Shown: positions 56,713 to 64,000 of the stretch, piece by piece | Numbering within the stretch: the first letter of the stretch is position 1 | Layout: every line of letters starts with the position of its first letter | Assembly: GCA_019915015.1 (NCBI GenBank) | Contig: JAHBBC010000041.1 | Coordinates: 177,557-241,556, forward strand | Reading direction: 5' to 3' | Source of the DNA: Auriscalpium vulgare | Taxonomy: Eukaryota > Basidiomycota > Agaricomycetes > Russulales > Auriscalpiaceae | Length of the DNA: 64,000 nucleotides | Notes under the pieces: generated by a model | Told to the model about the DNA's origin: nothing | The model's input: only the letters and a program-made list of their open reading frames with translations | Database searches by the model: none | Program-made: the position numbers and the translations under genes

Positions 56713-59700
56713 TTACCCTGACTGCCCTACTCCGAGCCTCGACGTCTGCACTCCTTCGTAGACCGCCACCTCATTGGCGATCGTAATCTGTCTCCTCGGC
56801 CTCGTCCATGGAAACCGAACAGTCGGCCTTGGGCGCTGTGGCATGTGAGCCGTGGTAAGGGACAAGCCCTGTCGTCCTTCCATTTGCACTCCTTCGTCGA
56901 CCGCCACTTCATTGGCGGACGTAATCCGTCTCCTCGACTTCGACCATGGAAACCAAGCAGTCGGCCTTGGGCGCTGTGGCATGTTAACCGTGGGAAGGGA
57001 CATGGCCGGAGGAGACGGGAACGTGGACGAGGACGAGGATGGGGACGAGGACGGGGACGAGGAATCGGAAGGGGAGGGACGGAGATAGTGAGACAAAGAC
57101 AGAGAAGGAACAGGATTATGTGTCCGAAGCCAGTCAGAGATCTCGGTGCCAACAAATTCTGGGTATATGACACGCAACCATAAGAGTCCTGTGAAGGCAA
57201 TGAGAGCGACGCCAATTGCCGCAAGCAAAGTGATCACGGTGTGCTTCGGCTCCGTGCTCCAAGCAATGAATGACATAACGGAAAAAATGCCTCTGAAAAC
57301 CTCGGTCAGCTATCCGAGGCCAATGAAGCTGACTTTTGCACTGACCCCCATAGCAGCCAAGCCAATGGGAAGCTCTGCAGAATGGCCATGGCCTCTAAGC
57401 CCTTGAATACGCCAGAGATCTTGCTTTGTGCACTGTGGAATTTGATCTACGCCGCGCAGTGAGTAGGAGGTTATCAAGGGCAGGACTTCAGAACGCACTG
57501 CAGATCTGAATTCGCTCCCATGCTTGCTTGAATACAATTCGCTCAAGATAAAACTGTTCAAGATAGAGGTCATGAACATGATGCAAGAAACAGCGCTGAG
57601 AACCTGCGCTCCACTCCAGGTCTGCGTAAGAGAACCGTGCGTGGACGGGACGATGCTGAGTGTAGTCATCGGCGAGCCGATCCCCAATGAGGACGAGTTC
57701 ACAGTTCCTGTGGTCTGTGATGCCGAACCTCCATTGTCAGACGAATCAATGACAGAAGGGATGGCCAAGAAGGCGAGGTTCCCAGTTATGAAGAGAGCGC
57801 CCTAGGTGCATGTTTCAGAATTCTCCCCGTAGGGAATACGTATGATTGCGTCGCACCTTCATGGTAATGCTTTTCCATCTTTCCATCTCTTTTGCGACGT
57901 ATTGCTGCCATGGCGAGTATGAGAAGATACCATCTATACTGACGCTTTCCAGTTTCTCGAGGCTTTTGCGCGGCCGGCCAGCCAAGATGATGTTGACGAT
58001 GTTGAAAGCCTTGCTACGTTGGTTGGCGACGCATCCATAGACGGACTGGCCCGCGCTAAGGCGAGCACCCCTCTCACCGTGGTGGTGAACGAATTTAACG
58101 TGAGCTGGATGTACAATGAGCGTGCATCTCGGAATAAGTGGAAAGATCGAACCGAGGTCGGAGAGCACCCTCGCTGTGGTAGGCTGACATCAGTATGGGG
58201 GCTGCAGCAGCCATAAGTATATCCCTCACCTGCCGAATGATGGAGGCGTACTGAATTATCCGGGTGCCGAAGGTCTAAAAAGAGATCGTTAGTGAGAGTG
58301 CATTGTGTCGGCAAATCTGCATACTCTTCCCCATCTCCAGAGTCTCAACCATTAGCTTCATAATTTCCGGCGACCACGGCGCGAGGGATTTCTCAGACAG
58401 ACTGACGTCTATGTACACATCATATCAGCAACCGAAACGAGGTTCGACAAGTGGCTAAGCCCCACCCATCATAAATGAAAGTAGTTGAGCTTGTGCATCT
58501 TCGATGTCTTTTATGTCAAGTAGGCGAGGGAAGTAGCTGACATGGGTCCTACATGCGCAGGTCAGCACGGCCAAAAAACTCGTAGGCCAATCGCCACGCA
58601 CCAGTACCAAGCCTGTAGTTCGTGCCCTGTTCAACACTCAGCGGAACTTCCCTCATGCGAGCAGCAATCCACGTACCTAGATGTGCATCGGACGTAACGA
58701 CCAGCACTTCGCTGAAAGCTTCCGTGTCGATATACTCCTCTGTCCAGAACACGATTCGCTCGAGGTGGTTGGCGATGTAGTAGCCGTATACTGGTCCGCG
58801 ATCGTCGGGTCTTTCCTTCAACTCCAACACAACTTCATAGTGCTCTTCCCAATCTTTTCCTTGAATCGTAAAGCTGCTACGAAGCTGATCCATCAAACGG
58901 TCGATCTCCTCGCGGATCTGACTATCGGTGATATCGGCATCGGTGGACACGCGCTGGCACCAGGCGTCAAGCAATTTACTAGCAGCTCGGACAGAAGACA
59001 GCTTACCAGGATCCCGTCAGACTTGGTATAGTACAAAGCGCCTTCCGGGTGATATCGACTCTCCCAGCCGTCTTCAAGACGATCATGAGTGCTATTGTGC
59101 GGGTTGATCAGAAAATGCGAAGGTCGAGCAACCTGCGCGTACGTACTATTCCCATTTGAACGGCGCGAGAGTAGGCCACTCGCTGTCATACTTTGTCGGT
59201 ATTTCACGCCTGATGGTCCAATATCAGTAACTAAGTTAAGTCCTGCCACATTGCTCTTGACCCACACATTAATATCACGCTTGTAGCGTTCTACCTTCTG
59301 AGGGTAGATAGGCACGATGTGGACGAAGGGCTTCTCCTCTGATACGGAGGGAAGATGAGGGGACACAGGCATCGTTATACTCGATGCAGCATGAGGTGAC
59401 AGTGGCGGCGAAGGACTCCGCGGCCGTTCCTCCTGTTCATAACCCTCCGGGAGGTAGATTGACAAGTCGTGAGCGGGTTCGAAGGAATGTGTACTTTCGG
59501 CAGTAACATCTTGCGACGACGACGAATAGGGGTCAGCGGCGGCACCGTTTCGTGTAAACGCATTGGAGGCTGAAACGAAGGTCCGCGGGACTTTTGGGGG
59601 CGATATCGCGGTCGACGAGACGTGGGTCCTTGGGTAACTTCGGAGATACGCCCAGGACGCGCGTATCAGTCGGCACAATCGATTCCAGATCTTCAATAAC

Positions 59701-59768
59701 GGGCCGAAAAGGATCGATGGGGACGAAGAGAGAGGGAAAGCAAAGAGCTGGAGCCCGACGGGTATCAT
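56713..59768 (-). CDS. WW-like plus multi-transmembrane protein of an agaricomycete family
   Basis: The ATG at 59768 gives MIPVGLQLFAFPLSSSPSIL. A Ser/Pro-rich N-terminus is followed by a WW-like module, LEDGWESRYHPEGALYYTKS, with a later aromatic partner FWTEEYIDTE. Next come EEIDRLMDQLRSSF, RMREVPLSVEQGTNYRLGTG and DVSLSEKSLAPWSPEIMKLM, then RPRKSLEKLESVSIDGIFSY with SPWQQYVAKEMERWKSITMK. Hydrophobic segments ALFITGNLAFLAIPSVI, VLSAVSCIMFMTSILNSFI and TVITLLAAIGVALIAFTGLL predict membrane spans. The C-terminus is a soluble tail with a 46-residue internal duplication. The gene has many exons and exact borders in 57.8-58.5 kb are approximate. The order WW, linker, TM hairpins recurs across agaricomycete genomes; function unknown. 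Confidence 0.75.
56747..57003 (-). repeat. In-frame 138-bp tandem duplication in the WW/TM gene
   Basis: Two adjacent copies with a 138-bp period (46 codons) begin at 56747 and 56885. Each encodes MPQRPRPT, FPW, ITxANEVAVxEGVQ. They differ at scattered positions, so the duplication is not brand new. The final ~20 bp of each period diverge. Confidence 0.85.
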
Positions 59769-60358
59769 GTCGCCTGACAGTGCAGTGAGAGCTATAGAGT
59801 GAGAGTCGCTGCACGGGAGAGGCGACGCGCACCGATGGGAACTGGAGGGATGTGACAGCAGCCTGTTATATGGAAGCGGCTAAGCGGCTGTGCTCGGTGC
59901 CCCCACTGCAGTGTACCTCGAGCCGTCATAAGGTCGTCCTCGAGGCAGAGAGCGCCGTGTGATGGCTTCCACGGAAGGGCCGCGGAAGGGCCACCTTACT
60001 GATAGCACTTTCGACGTGGAGAGTTGTTGACAACGTACTTTTAGAGCCATCTTTCAAATCGGTGGGCCGCTGAGCATGAGCCGATAGATGCTGTAGGGGT
60101 GGCCGCGGTTGCCGCCATGTCAATGTGTCCAAAGATAGACCACGTGCGAATAGCGGCACAACGGACCGGGACAAGAGCATATATGGAGGACGCTTCGTTG
60201 CCACGGATGGCCACAGCGAAGACTTACGCGGCACGGTCGGGAATGTCTAGACAAACGTAGGTAGTTTGGAGGGAACGATGTTATTTGTCTAGGGCTAAAA
60301 GAACACGATTATGAGGCACGGCGCCATTCGCTTCCTCAACAGGCCAATGCGAAAACGT
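59769..60358. other. Spacer between the WW/TM gene and ATP3
   Basis: About 590 bp with no supported gene. It contains the WW/TM gene promoter side and the 3' end of the ATP synthase gamma gene. Confidence 0.5.
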
Positions 60359-61520
60359 TCACAAGGCGCTTGCACCTGAATGCCAAGGAGTCAAGACTGA
60401 ATACGAAACCGTTGACAGCTACAAAAGTCAACGCACCGGTGATGATGTCGACAAGCTCATTGGTGATGGCGGCTTGACGGCCACGATTGAACTGCATTTG
60501 CAACGAGCTAATCATGTCCTGGGCGTTCTTTGAAGCATTGTCCATGGCGTTGCGGCTATGCGTACTCTGATGAGGGAGAAGACGTAGCAGGATGATACGA
60601 ATACACTGACCGAGCGCTCTGCTCGCACGCGTGGCCTTCAACCAGAGCGGCGTAGATAGCATTAGCAAGCGAGAATTCAGCCAGGTCCTTCGTAACATCA
60701 TCCTCCATTTCGTATGCTTTGAACCCAGCTGTCATGGCGCGTTAGCCATATGCTGTGTTTAACGTTCGAAACACGCACGAGACTCCTTAAGCGTATCCTC
60801 GTTCAAAACCTCCACAATGGCCGCCTCATACGAGATAGCCGAGACGAACTTGTTGTGAACGATGGCTATAGAATCATAGCTCACGCCGCTCTTGATGATC
60901 AAGTCCGCGACACCAGCAGCGTCCGCGAACGTCGGGATGTCACGACCGATGGCGTTGAAGGTGAGAGCAAGATTGTCGCCGAGCGCGCGGGAAAGTTGCG
61001 CCTTTGACTTGTCGCCAATAACCATGATGGGGGAGTCGGTAGAGGCGCCGTGTTCACCAGCAGCAATGGCGCGACGCGTCGCTTTCGACACGGAAGAATG
61101 AATACCGCCGCACAGACCCTTGTCCGAGGAAACCACAATGAAGAGCTTGCGCTTCGACTCCTCAGATGCTTCAGCGTTTTGGAAGACCTCTGAGGGCATG
61201 TGTCAGGTCGAGGAGTACAACAAACCGTAATCACACGAACCTGAGTTGGCAATACCGTACTGCTTCCCGTTCTGCATGGCGCGCTGCGCCTTCGCCAGCT
61301 TCGTCGAGGCAATCATTTTCATCGACTGCAATATATACGGTGAGCACAGACAACCTTGCACGACTTTAAAAGGGCTTACCTTCGTGATTTTCTCGATATT
61401 CCTAACCGACTTCAAGCGCAGCTCAAGCTCACGGAGCGTGGCCATGTTGCGTGCGCTCGGAGGTGCAGCAGCCAGCGGTGCCGGCTGTGCCAGCCGAGCA
61501 ACGGAGCGCCTGGCAAGCAT
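60359..61520 (-). CDS. ATP3: Mitochondrial F1-ATP synthase gamma subunit
   Basis: The start at 61520 gives a mitochondrial presequence ([20 protein letters not shown]), then [20 protein letters not shown] and [20 protein letters not shown]. Later exons have [60 protein letters not shown] and [20 protein letters not shown], with [20 protein letters not shown] and [15 protein letters not shown] at the end. The stop TGA at 60359-60361 is reached after a last short exon. Both coiled-coil ends and the conserved GLCGG and SAR(S)MDNASKNA motifs are present. It is the rotating central stalk of ATP synthase in the mitochondrial matrix. It is divergent from eIF2-beta with 193 bp between start codons. 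Confidence 0.96.
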
Positions 61521-61713
61521 TGCGAATATAATGTTGGGGAAAAGAGAGGAAATGTGGTCGGCGTCGTTGACGTCGGCGGGAGCAGGGACGCGCTGGCGGT
61601 CGTTCAAGCTCCGCCTCAAGCATGCGGCAATCTCCGCCCGAGTCAGTGCTCATCGCACTCGACGACGACCTGACCTAGTGCCATCTGCGCTACGTCTCTC
61701 GCCTGCACCCATC
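61521..61713. promoter_or_regulatory. Bidirectional promoter of ATP3 and eIF2-beta
   Basis: 193 bp separate the two divergent start codons, so both housekeeping genes must share this interval. No TATA box was seen, as expected for such genes. Confidence 0.6.
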
Positions 61714-62953
61714 ATGGCATCAGAAGAACCACTGTTCGACCCCTCGCTCAAAAAGCGCAGCAAGAAGAAACAGGTTGCCTTTTCCGAGGACCCGCTCGGC
61801 GCAGACGCAGACCCCACAACCCCGGCACCCATCATCGACGACACGACTACCAACGGAGATGCCGTTGACCTTGGCCCGAAGACTGTGCACGAGCAGATGA
61901 AACAGAATGGTGTCGGCGCGGGGGCAGATGAGGATGTGCTGGAGCCAAAGGAGAGCAAGGAGGATGATGATTTCAAGGCAATGTTTGGCGATCTGAAGAA
62001 GAAGAAGAAAAAGAAGGAGATCCCACTGGACCTGGTGCGTTTGACCGCCGCTCAGTGAGACTGACGCCTGATCCTGGCTTGACAGGGTGACGATGCATCG
62101 GGGACATCCACGCCGACTACCACCGCCCCTGCCGCCGCCCTTGCCACAGACGATCTCGACTTCTCCGACCTCAAAAAGAAGAAAAAATCCTCAAAGAAGA
62201 AGGGCGCTGCATTTGATCTTGAGGCTTTCGAAAAGGAGCTCAATCAATCTAAAGCCAAAGAGTCCACGCTTGCCGGAGACGAGGACGAGGACGTGGTGCC
62301 GACAGGCGAGCACCTCGACGATATCGACGAGGCGGAGCTCGGCGACGACATCTTCGACCGTGGCGAGGCTCCCGCCGGCGTCGACACGGGTTCGGAGCCG
62401 TGGCTGGGTTCCGACCGCGACTACACCTACCCCGAGCTGCTCTCCCGCTTCTACGGATCGCTGCACGCGTCCAACCCGTCTTTGCTCACGTCAAGTGGAA
62501 AGCGCTACACGATCGCACCACCGTCCATACATCGCGAGGGAAACAAAAAGAGTATATTTGCCAATATCAGCGACATTTGCAAGCGCATGCACAGGCAGCC
62601 GGAGCACGTTATCCAGTACTTGTTCGCAGAGTTGGGTACGACAGGCTCTGTGGATGGCTCAGGTCGCCTGGTCATCAGAGGTCGCTTCCAGCAGAAGCAG
62701 ATTGAGAATGTTCTGCGGCGATACATTGGTGAGTCCATGTTTGTTTGGATGACATTGGGCGTGTGCTCATCGACCGGTCGCAGTGGAATATGTCACCTGC
62801 AAGACATGCAAGTCGCCAGACACTCTTCTGACCAAGGAGAACCGTATCTTCTTCATGGCCTGCGAGTCGTGTGGCTCGCGGCGATCCGTCAATGCCGTCA
62901 AGACTGGTTTCCAGGCTCAGGTGGGAAAGAGGAGCAGGAACAGGGTCGGATGA
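61714..62953 (+). CDS. SUI3: Translation initiation factor eIF2 subunit beta
   Basis: Three exons (61714-62034, 62086-62728, 62784-62953) give 377 residues. The N-terminal half has the three Lys-rich boxes that bind eIF5 and eIF2B-epsilon: [21 protein letters not shown] and [12 protein letters not shown]. The C-terminal half has [40 protein letters not shown] and [20 protein letters not shown], with [20 protein letters not shown] next. The C4 zinc ribbon follows ([20 protein letters not shown] and [20 protein letters not shown]), ending RSRNRVG. It is part of the GTP-Met-tRNAi ternary complex in the cytosol. Length and motif order are as in other fungi. Confidence 0.97.
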
Positions 62954-63242
62954 GCGACGTGTCTGAGAAGGGGCGGAGAGGTTGTAGCATATTGATGTTG
63001 TATTTCTTCGCATTTCACCAAGGCCATCTGCAAAGGACAAATACTGTGTTGTACGGTGGCTGCACATCCGAGCATGTTCTCATCGTACAATTCTCTTTTA
63101 CACATCATGTATGCGAAGGCCGTAGAGTGGATGACTAGGATGTAGATGACAGGCAAACCTATCTAATGGTCCGTCGTCAAACTGTGATGTACGAAGGCCA
63201 AGTTACGCGGGATTATTTGTACGAGCAAAAGACGAAGGCAAG

Positions 63243-64000
63243 TTAGTCGCTACTCATTTCGGCCTCCGGAGGGGGCAAAAACCATCTCCCTGACCGCCAT
63301 GAACTACGTACTCGTTCAAGCTTCACTTCGGGTTCGTCGTCGACGATGCGACTCTACTCTCAGTACCATGAGTTCTATACAATGTGACACAGAAGGAGCA
63401 TACGTACCGTCCAACATCGATTGCTGCTGACGACTCTCGTGAGGCTCGGCACGTCATCGATAAGCTGGCGCACGGGCTCGGTCGTAAGGGACTGACGCGG
63501 GCCGTGCGCGTTGTGGTCGTGCACGTCAACAAGAGTCTTCAAGCTAGACGTCCCTGACAGGCATGCCGAGAATGGTTCCTATACCCAGAACCGTGAGCTT
63601 TTCAAGCATTTTTCAAGCAATCAACGGGCGCAGGCGGCTTACCATTTCCGCGACCGGAACCGACATGACCAGTCGATCGAGGCCCTCACACACCTCCGCG
63701 ATGCTCTCGACGCTTTGCATACTCACTTTGCACCCCATGAACCGCAAGCTACGCAGCGTGGCGCCATGCATCTGAAGGATGTCGTCCACTATGTCATCGG
63801 GGAGCGGCTGCATGGGTAGGCGCAGTGCGAGCGACTTGAGACGCGTGAAGCGTGTGAGCGCGAGCATGGAGGACATGAGGGATGGCGTGTTGTATAGGCT
63901 TGGAGATGGAGAAGGAAGTGCAGACTGGGGGAGGTCGAGTGCGAGATGCTTGAGGGCGGAGAGGGAAGCCGTTGGCAACTGTCGCGAGTCCTGCGTATGG
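63243..64000 (-). CDS. C-terminal part of a probable F-box/leucine-rich protein (5' end beyond window)
   Basis: From the right window edge the frame reads LPTASLSALKHLALDLPQSA, MLALTRFTRLKSLALRLPMQ and HGATLRSLRFMGCKVSMQSV, regularly spaced Leu-rich segments. ESIAEVCEGLDRLVMSVPVA and, after an intron, LTVLGIGTILGMPV and SLKTLVDVHDHNAHGPRQSL follow. A last exon ends VRSSWRSGRWFLPPPEAEMS with the stop at 63243-63245. The LRR-like pattern is typical of agaricomycete F-box proteins, whose F-box would lie at the missing N-terminus. That part is inferred, and a plain LRR protein is possible. Confidence 0.6.

Noticed and set aside
1..64000. tRNA genes, rRNA genes and CRISPR arrays
   Set aside because: A few GTTCGA-like T-loop strings were looked at but none sits in a cloverleaf. 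No regularly spaced identical repeats with unique spacers were found.

Overview
The window looks like nuclear DNA of an agaricomycete basidiomycete, most likely a wood-decaying (polypore-like) fungus. The reasons: almost every gene is cut by short introns of roughly 48-65 nt with GT..AG ends; there are two secreted high-potential-type laccases; and the accessory genes are ones typical of Agaricomycetes (FunK1 kinase, Plavaka-type transposase, BTB proteins, a WW/transmembrane protein and an expanded 2OG-Fe(II) dioxygenase family). No CRISPR, bacterial operon, rRNA or tRNA was seen. All gene models are hand-spliced from reading frames and splice signals, so small exons and N-termini are the weakest parts.

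Layout, left to right. 1-3.2 kb: the 3' end of an OCRL/INPP5B-type ASH-RhoGAP gene (+) and a cyclophilin-40 gene (-). 3.2-9.7 kb: a long spacer, laccase 1 (+) with its TATA box, then a spacer holding a strand-biased AGTC repeat. 9.7-17.3 kb: an unidentified minus-strand gene with a C-terminal SAP-like segment, cut in two by a complete 5.3-kb hAT transposon whose single gene encodes an Ulp1-type cysteine protease fused to a BED/hAT transposase. 17.4-20.8 kb: a small basic unknown protein (+) and an Est1/Smg7-like gene (-). 20.9-27.4 kb: a pair of ~300-bp inverted repeats enclosing a 2OG-Fe(II) dioxygenase gene and an AT-rich, frameshifted Plavaka-like transposase. 29-34 kb: a FunK1-type kinase with an altered metal-binding motif, a relic of a protein tyrosine phosphatase that has lost its catalytic Arg, and a short duplicated sequence. 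35-40 kb: an HABP4/Stm1-like gene (-) and laccase 2 (-).

From about 43 kb on, the window is a dense block that is mostly conserved housekeeping genes: two BTB proteins, RPB9, a VWA protein, ribosomal protein eL27, ribokinase, FG nucleoporin Nup54/57, CAF-1 p60 (Cac2), a WW/multi-TM protein, F1-ATPase gamma, eIF2-beta, and the 3' part of a probable F-box/LRR gene. The contrast suggests a stable chromosomal segment on the right and a transposon-rich accessory segment lying between the two laccases on the left.

Best candidates for something new: (a) the intact Ulp1-hAT fusion element with perfect 8-bp target duplications inside a coding exon; (b) the 6.5-kb inverted-repeat-bounded module carrying a TET/JBP-like dioxygenase and a Plavaka relic; (c) the strand-asymmetric AGTC array downstream of laccase 1. 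None could be tested by database search here.
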